From positions 868,001 through 932,000 of the forward strand of contig NZ_SOAV01000001.1 of NCBI RefSeq assembly GCF_004364245.1: a stretch of DNA of 64,000 nt, in the 5' to 3' direction. This document shows, piece by piece, positions 25,692-35,064 of the stretch; the stretch's first letter is position 1; each line of letters starts with the position of its first letter. Both the position numbers and the translations under genes were made by a program. Source of the stretch: Streptomyces sp. BK208 (GTDB taxonomy: Bacteria > Actinomycetota > Actinomycetes > Streptomycetales > Streptomycetaceae). The notes under the pieces were generated by a model. That model did not search any database and was not told the origin of the DNA. It saw only the letters and a list, made by a program, of their open reading frames with translations.

Positions 25692-26017
25692 CCCTCTTCC
25701 TTCCCTTGCAGCTCTGCCCAGACCCGCTTGCCCCACGGCAGCGGATCGGTTCCCCCATCCTCGGCCAGCGCCGTCACGAGCGCGAGTCCGCGCCCGTCCT
25801 CGTCCTCCGGTCCCGGCGTCTGGCGCATCGGCGGCACCTTCGAGAAGTCCACGACGCCTACGCGCACGCGCCCCGCCTCGGTGCGGTCGATGACGACCCG
25901 GATGGACTCCCGCCGGGCGTGCTGCACGGCGTTGGCCACCAGTTCCGTCACGACCAGGGCGCCGTCCTCGGCCAATGCGTCCAGCCCCCAGACAGCGCAG
26001 GCGGTGCGCTCCCTGTT
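25688..26017 (-). pseudogene. RsbW-like HATPase gene, 5'-truncated
   Basis: The readable part has the N box ALVVTELVANAVQHAR, a G1-like VVDFSKVPP and DGRGLALVTALAEDGG, as in the anti-sigma-factor-type ATPases common in Streptomyces. Upstream the frame stays open to about 26017 (NRERTACAVWGLDAL) and then meets a stop, with no normal start codon. The N-terminal ~40 residues are therefore missing. Only a TTG start would give a short 95-residue product. The break coincides with the start of the HEPN fragment on the other strand, so this looks like a deletion junction. Confidence 0.65.
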
Positions 26018-26023
26018 GACATC

Positions 26024-26263
26024 ATGGACCGCATCGCGGCGACCTCACTCGTTGCAGAGGCCATGTCCAACCCCTCAGTAAAAGCACCGGCAAATGCACT
26101 GCGCATCGTTCGGAATAACCTTGCGCACGGTACGCGAGGCTACGATGCGTTCGAACTTGATGAAGTGGTGCACATCCTCGAACTGGCAGTACGGGCTCAT
26201 TCACTGAGAATCCTGGGGTGCCCAGATGACGTAGTGAAACGAGTCTTCGAAGAATCTGATTGA
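26024..26263 (+). pseudogene. C-terminal fragment of a HEPN-domain protein (ApeA-like)
   Basis: The 79-codon stretch from ATG 26024 contains IVRNNLAHGTRGYDAF, an R-x4-H HEPN signature, followed by helical sequence to its stop. It resembles the C-terminal HEPN end of ApeA-type anti-phage proteins. Base composition is clearly lower in G+C than the neighbours, so it is probably foreign. It begins abruptly at the junction with the truncated HATPase gene and lacks the large N-terminal part expected of the family. The ApeA assignment is tentative; the HEPN motif is what is seen. Confidence 0.5.
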
Positions 26264-26294
26264 TCAATCGGCTCGCCTGGGTTGGCGTTACACG

Positions 26295-26330
26295 CAGGAA
26301 GCCGCAGCGCTCACGGGCTACGGCTTCCTG
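26295..26330. terminator. Hairpin at the 3' end of the truncated minus-strand gene
   Basis: CAGGAAGCCG and CGGCTTCCTG form a 10-bp stem around a 16-nt loop. The hairpin overlaps the stop codon of the gene ending at 26318. Confidence 0.4.
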
Positions 26331-26620
26331 GTGTTCAGGCGGCGGGGATTCGGCCGCCCCTCGGCGGCCATGCCCCGCAGGGGACCGGCCATCGCCTCCG
26401 GAACGCGGGCGCGCTGCGCGGCCGTCAGCTCCAGGGCGTCCAGCGCCCGGTTCATCGCCTCGAACATGATCTTCGTCTGGGCCTCGGCCAGCGTCACCGG
26501 GCGCTCTTCCACGCCCATGCGGGTCGCCAGGTCGCACATCTTCAGCAGCCGATCCCGTTCCTCCCGTACAGCCGCACCCAGCCGTTCACGGCCGCGCTGT
26601 ACGTGGTGCCCACGCCGGGA
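26318..26620 (-). pseudogene. Truncated hypothetical gene fused to the transposase remnant
   Basis: The frame encodes a charged helical sequence, including ERLGAAVREERDRLLKMCDL and VTLAEAQTKIMFEAMNRALD, ending at 26318. An internal ATG at 26539 would give 73 residues, but coding-like sequence continues upstream until it runs into transposase codons near 26620. The 5' end was therefore probably replaced by the insertion. I do not recognise the family. Confidence 0.4.
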
Positions 26621-26952
26621 AACTCTCTGGGTCCGGGCCGCGGTCAGATCGTGAACAGCTCCGGGCAGGCGTCAGAGGCCCGGATCAGACGGCCGGCTGG
26701 ATGCGCGAGGACATGCACATTCGCCCCGTGATGCTTCTTCTTCCCCGAGTAGCACGGCTGGTCGGCAGCGATGCGGTCGATCGGCAGCACGGTGCCGTCG
26801 ATGATCACGTACGCCTTCTTCCGCACGGTCGTCATGGCCTGTTCCAGAGTAGGCGCGAGTGCGGCCAACAGGTCGACGGCCTTAGACAAGCATGCGAGAG
26901 CTCCTGGCGGACTGGCGATCTTGGTCGTGAATCCGTCTACCAGGAGCTTCAT
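26621..26952 (-). mobile_element. IS5-type (DDE) transposase remnant
   Basis: The fragment has AVDLLAALAPTLEQAMTT, KAYVIIDGTVLPIDRIAAD with a catalytic-type Asp, and YSGKKKHHGANVHVLAHPAGRL. These are typical of IS5-group transposases of Streptomyces. A 1-bp deletion near 26662 sends the frame to a stop at 26644. One frame over, the expected continuation ALPGAVHDLTAART is readable and then breaks off. The N-terminal ~70-100 residues and the C-terminal half are missing, so it cannot be active. No terminal inverted repeats were found. Confidence 0.65.
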
Positions 26953-27011
26953 TCATGCTCACCACTGGGGTCGCCCGCCGAACCACCCGTCAGGTTTGAA
27001 ACAGCTCAGTG

Positions 27012-27572
27012 TCAGAGGAGGATGGTGAGGACCTCACTGGCGTTCTGCTCGTCGATGCTTGAGGTGAGACAGCCCAGAACGTCGAGGTCGAGGGTCACCT
27101 TTTCGCGTACCACGGCTGAGCCCTGCGCATAGCCGGCGGTGACAGTGCCCGTCGCAGTCACGATGGTCTGATTGGCGACGTGGACCACGGTGGTGAGGGT
27201 GTAGGTGATAGTGCTGTTCTGGCCGTTGCTCCAGTGATACGTAATCACGTCAGCCGGAGGGATCGTGCTTGCGAGCGGTGGAATCAGGCAGCTGGCCTGC
27301 TGACTGAAGGATGCGGCGGCGACGCCGGTAAGGAACGGGCCACCTAGACACGTCAGTTCTTCGGTGATGCCCACGTTGGTGGTCCGCGGCAGCGGGCCGA
27401 GCGGGGGCGAGTAGTGTGTGGAATCCCCACCGGTGCAGACCACCGTGGCGGCGGCCTTCGCCGGTGCGGCCTGGGCCGAACCGGCGGGAACGGCGACCGC
27501 TGCGGTGAGAGCGGCCAGGGAGAAGGCGAGGGTGAGAAGTCTTCGCATACGTAACATGCACTGGCCTTTCAT
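27012..27572 (-). CDS. Small secreted protein of unknown function
   Basis: The 186-residue protein has a clear Sec signal peptide (basic start, then LLTLAFSLAALTAAVAV, then an AQA-type cleavage site). A ~145-residue mature part is rich in Thr/Val and has four Cys that could form two disulfides. ATG 27572 is chosen because GGAGG lies 8 bp before it. It is the only apparently intact gene in the remnant element. I do not recognise the family. A beta-rich extracellular domain is inferred from the alternating Thr/Val pattern near the C-terminus. Confidence 0.65.
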   Translation of the reverse strand: MKGQCMLRMRRLLTLAFSLAALTAAVAVPAGSAQAAPAKAAATVVCTGGDSTHYSPPLGPLPRTTNVGITEELTCLGGPFLTGVAAASFSQQASCLIPPLASTIPPADVITYHWSNGQNSTITYTLTTVVHVANQTIVTATGTVTAGYAQGSAVVREKVTLDLDVLGCLTSSIDEQNASEVLTILL

Positions 27573-27870
27573 CACGGTGTCCTCCTGGGGCACCTGACCG
27601 ACTGCTGTGAGAAGTGGGCCGCTTGAGGCGGGACCTCGCAGGGGGATCAGAGCGTGGCCGGTCCGGTGCGCGCGGAATCGGCTCCTGGGGAGCTTTTGCG
27701 GCGCTTTTCACGTTGGCACACGGCAGCAGACGCGTATATGGCCCCTTTGGGGGGCGCTTACACCCCCCAAAGGGCGCGCCGACGAGACCATGATCGGATC
27801 CTGCCCTTGCGCGGAAGGCTCGCGGCGTCCCGTTGAGCTCGGCTCCCAAGTTGGCAAAGGCTCAGTGGTC
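27573..27870. other. Non-coding stretch with a G/C-run hairpin
   Basis: I see no convincing gene in these ~300 bases. A perfect 12-bp hairpin lies at 27743-27774 (CCCTTTGGGGGG / CCCCCCAAAGGG, 8-nt loop). Next to it, on the minus strand, is CATATA, which could be a -10 box for the secreted-protein gene. Confidence 0.45.
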
Positions 27871-27981
27871 TCCGCACGGGCCGGTCACTCGGATCTCGGG
27901 TTCACGAAGCGGACCTACGTGGGCCCCGACCCGCAGGCGCTCAGGGCGGCTTCGGAGAAGCCGGCCGAACTGCTCGGCTGA
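27871..27981 (+). pseudogene. 3' end of a tyrosine-recombinase integrase gene
   Basis: The last ~33 codons read GHSDLGFTKRTYVGPDPQAL and continue to a normal stop. This is the C-terminal end of Streptomyces-type tyrosine integrases, with the nucleophile Tyr in RTYV. Upstream sequence in this frame is not integrase-like, so the rest of the gene has been lost. It points toward, and ends 97 bp before, the tRNA-Pro attachment core, where an integrase gene of such an element is expected. Confidence 0.65.
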
Positions 27982-28029
27982 CCTTGATCAACAGCGTCTG
28001 TGAGAAATTGTGAGACGGCGCCCCTGGAA

Positions 28030-28062
28030 ACGATCAGGAGGGGCCCCGAAGGACCCCTCTGA
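28030..28062 (-). terminator. Terminator-like hairpin downstream of the second tRNA-Pro
   Basis: AGGGGTCC and GGCCCCT-type arms flank a TTCG loop on the minus strand, between the integrase stop and the tRNA 3' end. Confidence 0.4.
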
Positions 28063-28077
28063 CCTTGTACTCAACCG

Positions 28078-28151
<74 letters not shown>

Positions 28152-28255
28152 TTGCCCGTCTGACCTGGGGTTTCCCTCGGCCGAACGCGCAGGAAAACCA
28201 TACCGCACTCGGGCCGGTGGACGCGCATCGCTTTCCGGCGGGCCGTTCCGCGGGG

Positions 28256-29593
28256 TCAGCACCGCTGGGCCCGGGACGGCTCGTCCAGGGCCTTCGCCGG
28301 GCGGGCCGGCCCGGCTCCGGACGCGTCGGCCCGTACGAGGCCGCGCACCGCCGGTATCAGCAGCAGGGCCGCGCACACGGCGAAGCTCGTCGCGCCGGCG
28401 ACCAGCAGCACGTGGTCGGCGCCGAGGGCGGAGGCGGCCGGCCCGGCCAGGGCTTGGCCGACGGGCATCATCGCCAGGGAACCCGCCACGTCGTAGGCGT
28501 GGATGCGGTTGAGGACGTCCGGCGGGACCTGGGTCTGCACGCTGGTCGCCCACATCACGCCCCAGAAGGACATGCCGGCCCCGGCGACGGCGGCTCCGGT
28601 GGCCATGGCGGGTACGCCGAGGCCGGCACCGACGCTCGCGGGGAAGGCGGCGAAGCCGACGAGGCCGAACGCGCCGGCCCGCAGCATACGGCGGGGCCGC
28701 AGCCGCAGCGCGAGCAGCCCGCCGACGACGGTCCCCGCACCGAGGGCGGAGTTGACCAGTCCGTAGACGCGCGGGCCGTGTTCGCGCACCACCTCGGAGG
28801 CCACCAGCGGAACGGTCGGGCCCCAGACGGCGATCATGTAGAGGCACCAGACGGCGATGACGCTCCACAGCCACGTGCGCGAACGGAACTCCCGCCACCC
28901 CTCGACCAGGTCGGAACGGAAGGCCCTGCCGTCGCGGCCGGACGCCGCGCGGCTCCCCGGCGCGAGCGGGGGCAGCCTGAGCAGCAGCAGGCACAGGGCG
29001 CTGATGGCGTACGTGGCGGCATGGGCGGCGAAGACCCCGCCGGGTGAGGCGAAGCCGACCAGGAGACCGGCCACGGCGGGGCCGGCGAGCTGGGCGGCGG
29101 ACTCGGCGACGCGTATCGCGCCGTTGGCGCCCTGGACGTCGGAGGCGAGCCGGGGCACGGTGCTGGCGACACCGGGCTGGAAGACGGCGCCCGCGACGCC
29201 GCCTGCGAACCCGATGGCGCAGATCTGCCAGAGCACGACGTGCCCGGAGAAGAAGAGCGCGGCGGCCAGTGCCTGGGTGCCGAGCCGTACCAGGTCGGCG
29301 CCGATCATCAGTCTGCGGGTGCTGAAGCGGTCGGCGAGGACCCCGCCGAAGACGACCAGACCGGCGAAGGCGGCGGCCGTCGCGGCCATCGCCAGGCCGA
29401 CCGCGCCCGCGCCGTACCCGTGCTGGAGCAGACCGGCGGCGAGCGCGACGGGCAGCATGGTGTCGCCGAGCCGGGCCACGGCCCGGGCGGTGAAGAACAG
29501 CGCGAAGTCCCGCGACCAGACGGCCCGCGCCGCTGCCGGCGCCTCGCGCGAGGGCGCGTCCTCGGGCACCCCGTGTGACGACGTACCGGCCAT
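28256..29593 (-). CDS. MFS exporter (EntS/MFS_3-like)
   Basis: The 445-residue protein has about 12 membrane segments. It has FTARAVARLGDTMLPVALA in the first helix, a motif-A-like GGVLADRFSTRRLM loop, and QGANGAIRVAESAAQLAGPAVAGLLVG in the middle, as in the MFS_3/enterobactin-exporter-like group. The substrate is unknown. It is the last of a run of minus-strand genes, with the YjbR gene and its terminator upstream. Confidence 0.85.
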   Translation of the reverse strand: MAGTSSHGVPEDAPSREAPAAARAVWSRDFALFFTARAVARLGDTMLPVALAAGLLQHGYGAGAVGLAMAATAAAFAGLVVFGGVLADRFSTRRLMIGADLVRLGTQALAAALFFSGHVVLWQICAIGFAGGVAGAVFQPGVASTVPRLASDVQGANGAIRVAESAAQLAGPAVAGLLVGFASPGGVFAAHAATYAISALCLLLLRLPPLAPGSRAASGRDGRAFRSDLVEGWREFRSRTWLWSVIAVWCLYMIAVWGPTVPLVASEVVREHGPRVYGLVNSALGAGTVVGGLLALRLRPRRMLRAGAFGLVGFAAFPASVGAGLGVPAMATGAAVAGAGMSFWGVMWATSVQTQVPPDVLNRIHAYDVAGSLAMMPVGQALAGPAASALGADHVLLVAGATSFAVCAALLLIPAVRGLVRADASGAGPARPAKALDEPSRAQRC

Positions 29594-29673
29594 ACCGCCT
29601 TCTCCCCTCCCCTGCCGCCCCCGCCGGCGAACCGCCCCGTGCCCGACCCCGGCCCCGCTCGTGCCGTGCGTCC

Positions 29674-29706
29674 GACAGCCGGGACCCCCCTCCGGTCCCG
29701 GCTGTC
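29674..29706 (-). terminator. Terminator hairpin after the YjbR gene
   Basis: GACAGCCGGGACC pairs perfectly with GGTCCCGGCTGTC (13 bp, 7-nt loop). Confidence 0.65.
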
Positions 29707-29757
29707 ACGCACGTCTTCGGATCATGCCACGGGGCACTGACAACGCCTGAGGGGTTT

Positions 29758-30114
29758 TCAGCCGGCGGGCAGCCCCAGCCGGGGGTGGGCCTCCAGCAGC
29801 CGGGTCGGGGCGGCCTGGCGCCACGAGTCGGCGAGGATGTCCCGCAGCTCGTCCTCGCCCTCCAGGGCGGCCAGCCGGGCCCGTACCCAGGCGAACTGCG
29901 CCTCGTGCCCGGCGATCCAGAACTTCTCCGGCTCCGCCAGCACCAGTTCGTCGCGCTCCTCCTTCGGGCAGCGCACGGCGAGGGAGGTCTCCTCCTCGGG
30001 CAGTGTCGCGAACATCTTGCCCGCGACCCGGAAGGTCGGCATGCTCCAGGCGGTCTTCTCCGTCGTGTCCGGCAGGGACAGGGCGATACGTCGTACGTCT
30101 TCTGCGTCCGGCAT
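29758..30114 (-). CDS. MmcQ/YjbR family protein
   Basis: The 118-residue protein matches the YjbR double-wing fold family: EDVRRIALSLPDTTEKTAWSMPTFRVAGKMFATL at the start (given here only as a pattern of Leu/Pro and aromatic positions) and WRQAAPTRLLEAH at the end. The function of the family is poorly known; a DNA-binding-like fold is reported. ATG 30114 gives the usual N-terminus, though ATG 30144 is possible. It lies directly downstream of the GNAT gene. Confidence 0.82.
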   Translation of the reverse strand: MPDAEDVRRIALSLPDTTEKTAWSMPTFRVAGKMFATLPEEETSLAVRCPKEERDELVLAEPEKFWIAGHEAQFAWVRARLAALEGEDELRDILADSWRQAAPTRLLEAHPRLGLPAG

Positions 30115-30144
30115 GCCAGGCACGTTATCCGCCGCCACTGACAC

Positions 30145-31038
30145 TCACCCGGCGACGGCGGAGGCACCGGCCTCCATGCCGTCCGGTGGGCCGGCTCCCG
30201 CATCTCCCGGCCTGCCGCCCGCCGGGCCGTCCCCCGCATCGACCGGTGCGCCGCCCGGTGTGCCGTCCGGTGTGCCGTCCGGTCTGCCGCCCGCCGGCCC
30301 CTGCGATGCGCCGGCCCTCGGACCGTCACCCGTGCCGCCCACCGGGCCGTGCGACGTGCCGCCCCTGGGACCGTCACCCGTGCCGTGCGACGTGCCACCC
30401 CCCGGACCGTCACCCGTCCCGTACGACGTGCCACCCGTCGGACCGCACCCCACACCACCCCTCGGGCCGCCCTCCGTACCGACCAGTACGCCGTCCGCCG
30501 CACCGCCCGGTGTGCCGGCGCGCCCGTCGAGCCGCTTGAAGTACAGCGTCGTCGGCCGCAGTCGGCCGCCCGGGTCCGCCGCGTAGTCGGGGATCGTGCC
30601 GGCCCTGGTCCACCCGGCGGACCGGTACAGGCGCTCGGCGGGGCTGCCGGTCTCGGTGTCCAGGTGCAGCAGGGTGATCGCGGCCGTGGCGGCCGCCTCC
30701 TCGGCGGTGGTCAGCAGCCGGCGGCCGAGGCCCCGGCCGCGGGCCTCCCGGGACACCATGAGCTTGACCAGCTCCGCGCGGTGGCGGCTGTTGGGCTTGT
30801 CCGGCAGCGCGAGGCTCACCGTCCCGGTCACCCGCTCCCCCTCCCGCGCCACCCAGACGGTCAGCTGCCCGGCGGCCACGGCGGCGGCCCGCCCCCGCCA
30901 CCAGGCGACGGCCTCGTCGTGACCGAGCGGTGCGAGGAAGCCGACGGAGGCGCCGCCCGCGACGGTGTCGGCCAGCAGAGCGGCCAGGTCGTCCAGGAGC
31001 GCCGTCACCCCGTGCTCGTCGACGCGGTGCACGATCAC
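30145..31038 (-). CDS. GNAT N-acetyltransferase with a repetitive Gly-rich tail
   Basis: The first ~170 residues are a GNAT fold with the acetyl-CoA loop VSREARGRGLGRRLL and the C-terminal block LYRSAGWTRAGTIPDY. From about residue 170 the protein becomes a ~125-residue low-complexity tail built from short Gly/Thr/Ser/His/Asp/Pro units such as GGTSHGTGDGPRGG, repeated with variation. The matching DNA at 30150-30520 is a set of degenerate tandem repeats. GTG 31038 overlaps the regulator stop (GTGA), so the two are co-translated. Confidence 0.82.
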   Translation of the reverse strand: MIVHRVDEHGVTALLDDLAALLADTVAGGASVGFLAPLGHDEAVAWWRGRAAAVAAGQLTVWVAREGERVTGTVSLALPDKPNSRHRAELVKLMVSREARGRGLGRRLLTTAEEAAATAAITLLHLDTETGSPAERLYRSAGWTRAGTIPDYAADPGGRLRPTTLYFKRLDGRAGTPGGAADGVLVGTEGGPRGGVGCGPTGGTSYGTGDGPGGGTSHGTGDGPRGGTSHGPVGGTGDGPRAGASQGPAGGRPDGTPDGTPGGAPVDAGDGPAGGRPGDAGAGPPDGMEAGASAVAG

Positions 31039-31613
31039 GGCAGCACCACCGCCAGCGCGTAGCGCGCGCCCTCGGGTCCGGCGCACCGGAACCGCGTCGG
31101 CCCCCACACGCGCATCCGCAGGCAGTCCCCTGCGGCGAGCCGGTGCTCCACGTCCAGTGCCGTGATCTCCAGGGTCCCCTCCAGGAGCCAGACGTGCTGC
31201 TCCAGACCGGGCACGGGCGGCCGGTCGTAGGCGATGTCGGCGCCGGCGGCGAGCCGCCCCTCGACGAGTTCGCCCCTCAGTCCGGCGTGCGGCGGGGAGA
31301 CCGAGCGGCGGACGAAGCCGGCCGGGCGGTCCTCCCACACGGGCTGCTCGGCGGCCCGTACCAGCAGCGCGGGCTCCGCCTCGACCTCGCTGAGCAGGCG
31401 GGACATGGTCCGTCCGTAGACCGCGCACAGGCGGTTCAGCACGGCGGCGGTGGGACTGGTCTCGGCGCGCTCGGCCCTGGACAGCGTGGACCGGCTCACC
31501 CCGCAGCGCTCCGCCAGCTCCCCCAGCGACCAGCCGTGTTCGGCCCGCAGTTCGGCCAGCCGGGCGGCGAGCCGGGCGTCCACCGCGTCCGTGCCGCGGT
31601 CGTCTTCTCTCAT
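31035..31613 (-). CDS. XRE-family regulator with a C-terminal cupin domain
   Basis: The 192-residue protein has a helix-turn-helix at about residues 15-70 (LGELAERCGVSRSTLSRAE). A cupin domain follows with GLEQHVWLLEGTLEI and HRLAAGDCLRMRV. This architecture senses a small molecule in the cupin barrel. It overlaps the GNAT gene by 4 bp, and the pair is likely self-regulated. Confidence 0.85.
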   Translation of the reverse strand: MREDDRGTDAVDARLAARLAELRAEHGWSLGELAERCGVSRSTLSRAERAETSPTAAVLNRLCAVYGRTMSRLLSEVEAEPALLVRAAEQPVWEDRPAGFVRRSVSPPHAGLRGELVEGRLAAGADIAYDRPPVPGLEQHVWLLEGTLEITALDVEHRLAAGDCLRMRVWGPTRFRCAGPEGARYALAVVLP

Positions 31614-31659
31614 ATACGGGACGATATCCCGCTCGTGAGACGTACCGGTTACGGAATCC

Positions 31660-32562
31660 TCACGTCCGTGCCGCCTCGCCCAGCGCGTCCAGCACCGGGC
31701 GGATCAGCGGGTGTCCCTCCGCTCCCCGGCGCACGGCCGCGAAGACGCGGCGGGTGGGCGCGACCCCGTCGACCGGGCGGACGACCACGCCGGTGAGGTC
31801 GGTGCCGTGCAGCGCCGAGCGCGGGACGAGCGCCACGCCGGCGTCGGCCGCCGCGAGGGACACCACGGCGCGGAAGTCGTCCGAGGAGTGTTCGAGGCGG
31901 GGCTGGAACCCGGCGCTCTCGCAGGCCAGCACGACCACGTCGTGGCACGGATTGCCCGGGTAGGGGCCGATCCAGGTGTCCTTGGCCAGCTCGGCGAGCG
32001 GCACCTCCTCGGCGTCGGCGAGGCGGTGGGCGACCGGCACGACCGCGTCGAAGGGCTCGGCGTACAGGGGGACATGGGTCAGCCGCGGGTCGTCGGCGGA
32101 CGGCGCCCCGCGGTACTCGACGGCGACGGCGACGTCCACCTGCCGGTCCAGGACCATCGGCAGACTGGCGTCGCCCTCGGCGTCCTGGACGCGGATGCGG
32201 ATGCCGGGCGCCGACGCGGCGAGGCGGGCCAGCGCGGGCGCGACGACGAGGGCGATGCCGGTCGCGAAGGAGGCGACCGTGACCGTGCCGGCCTCGCCCG
32301 AGCCGTACGCGGCCAGCTCGGCCTCGGCCCGCTCCAGCTGGGCGAGCACGGCGTTGGTGTGGCTGAGCAGGATCTCGCCGGCCGGGGTCAGCCGTACGCC
32401 CTTGGCGCCGCGCTCGACCAGGCGGTGCCCGGTCTCCTGCTCCAGGGCGGTCAGCTGCTGGGAGACCGCCGACGGGGTGAGGTACAGCGCGGCGGCAGCC
32501 GCCGTCACGGTGCGGTGGTCCGCCACCGCTCGCAGGATGTGCAGCCGCCGCGCCTCGATCAT
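31660..32562 (-). CDS. LysR-family transcriptional regulator
   Basis: The 300-residue protein has the LysR winged helix at its start (AAAALYLTPSAVSQQLTALE) and a two-lobed effector domain with TVTVASFATGIALVV and ADAGVALVPRSAL. It lies 30 bp downstream of kbl in the same direction, so it may control threonine/glycine metabolism (inference). Confidence 0.87.
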   Translation of the reverse strand: MIEARRLHILRAVADHRTVTAAAAALYLTPSAVSQQLTALEQETGHRLVERGAKGVRLTPAGEILLSHTNAVLAQLERAEAELAAYGSGEAGTVTVASFATGIALVVAPALARLAASAPGIRIRVQDAEGDASLPMVLDRQVDVAVAVEYRGAPSADDPRLTHVPLYAEPFDAVVPVAHRLADAEEVPLAELAKDTWIGPYPGNPCHDVVVLACESAGFQPRLEHSSDDFRAVVSLAAADAGVALVPRSALHGTDLTGVVVRPVDGVAPTRRVFAAVRRGAEGHPLIRPVLDALGEAART

Positions 32563-32592
32563 GGGACCGATTCTCTCAGGTCACCGGGGGTT

Positions 32593-33786
<1,194 letters not shown>

Positions 33787-33814
33787 CTCAGAAGCTCCTA
33801 GGAAAGCAGATGAC

Positions 33815-34843
33815 TTACGCGGTCCAGTCGAGGATGACCTTGCCGCCGCGGCCGCTCGCCGCGTCGGCGAACGCGGCCTCGAAGTCGCGGTGGGAGTACC
33901 GGCCGGTGATCACCGGGGCGAGGTCGAGCCCGCCTTCGAGCAGTACGGACATGGCGTACCAGGTCTCGAACATCTCGCGGCCGTAGATGCCCTTGACGGT
34001 GATCATGGAGGTCACGATGCGGGCCCAGTCGACCGGGAATTCCTCGGCGGGCAGGCCGAGCATGGCGATCCGGCCGCCGTGCGTCATGTTGGCGATCATG
34101 TCGCGCATCGCCTCGGGGCGGCCGGACATCTCCAGGCCGATGTCGAAGCCCTCCCGCAGGCCCAGTTCGCGCTGTCCGTCGGCGATGGTGGCGTCCGAGA
34201 CGTTCAGGGCGAGGCTGGCGCCGACCTTGCGGGCGAGTTCCAGCCGCTCCTCGCTCACGTCGGTGATCACGACGTTGCGGGCGCCGGCGTGCCGGGCCAC
34301 GGCGGCGGCCATCAGGCCGATGGGTCCCGCGCCGGTGATGAGGACGTCCTCGCCGACCAGCGGGAAGGACAGGGCGGTGTGCACGGCGTTGCCGAACGGG
34401 TCGAAGATCGCGGCGACGTCGAGGTCGACGGGGACGCGGTGCACCCACACGTTGGACGCGGGCAGGGCGACGTACTCGGCGAACGCCCCGTCCCGGCCGA
34501 CGCCGAGGCCGACGGTGGCCCGGCACAGGTGGCGCCGGCCGGCCAGGCAGTTGCGGCACTTGCCGCAGACCAGGTGGCCCTCGCCGCTGACCCGGTCGCC
34601 GGTCTTGATGTCGGTGACGTCGCGCCCGGTGCCGACGACCTCGCCGACGAACTCGTGGCCGATCACGAGCGGGGTGCGGATGGCCTGCTGCGCCCAGCCG
34701 TCCCAGGCCCGGATGTGCAGGTCGGTGCCGCAGATACCCGTGCGCAGCACCTTGATGAGTACGTCACCGGGTCCGACGGCGGGCTCGGGCACGTCCGCGA
34801 GCCACAGGCCGGGCTCCGCCTTCTCCTTGACCAGCGCCTTCAA
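33815..34843 (-). CDS. tdh: L-threonine 3-dehydrogenase
   Basis: The 342-residue zinc alcohol-dehydrogenase-type enzyme has the catalytic zinc ligands in GICGTDLH and [10 protein letters not shown]. Structural-zinc cysteines lie in [15 protein letters not shown], and the NAD-binding loop is [16 protein letters not shown]. It oxidises threonine to 2-amino-3-ketobutyrate for Kbl. TTG 34843 is chosen because AGGAG lies upstream and the length then equals that of known Tdh proteins; longer starts add an unrelated Pro/Arg-rich stretch. Confidence 0.93.
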   Translation of the reverse strand: MKALVKEKAEPGLWLADVPEPAVGPGDVLIKVLRTGICGTDLHIRAWDGWAQQAIRTPLVIGHEFVGEVVGTGRDVTDIKTGDRVSGEGHLVCGKCRNCLAGRRHLCRATVGLGVGRDGAFAEYVALPASNVWVHRVPVDLDVAAIFDPFGNAVHTALSFPLVGEDVLITGAGPIGLMAAAVARHAGARNVVITDVSEERLELARKVGASLALNVSDATIADGQRELGLREGFDIGLEMSGRPEAMRDMIANMTHGGRIAMLGLPAEEFPVDWARIVTSMITVKGIYGREMFETWYAMSVLLEGGLDLAPVITGRYSHRDFEAAFADAASGRGGKVILDWTA

Positions 34844-35064
34844 CGCTACGGCTCCTGACGGGGTGAGGTCCCGGCGGTGGGCATGCCGAAGCGGCCCGCG
34901 TCCGGGAAGGGGAGGGGAATCGCACAGCAATCTGCCGTACGACACCGCCTCCGGTCCATCGAGCCTTTCTTAAGCCCGGCCGCAGCTTTCCTTCACGCGC
35001 CCTCCGCGGACGGCGGCCACGCGCCCCGCGAGCACCGGCCACGCGCCGCGCGGACGCCCGCGGC

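Noticed and set aside
26022..26537. Arg/Gly-rich minus-strand frame opposite the HEPN fragment
   Set aside because: No motif, and it crosses the junction between unrelated remnants on the other strand.
27607..27870. Upstream part of the plus-strand frame containing the integrase tail, considered as coding
   Set aside because: It crosses the perfect hairpin and shows no integrase similarity; only the last ~33 codons look like a recombinase.
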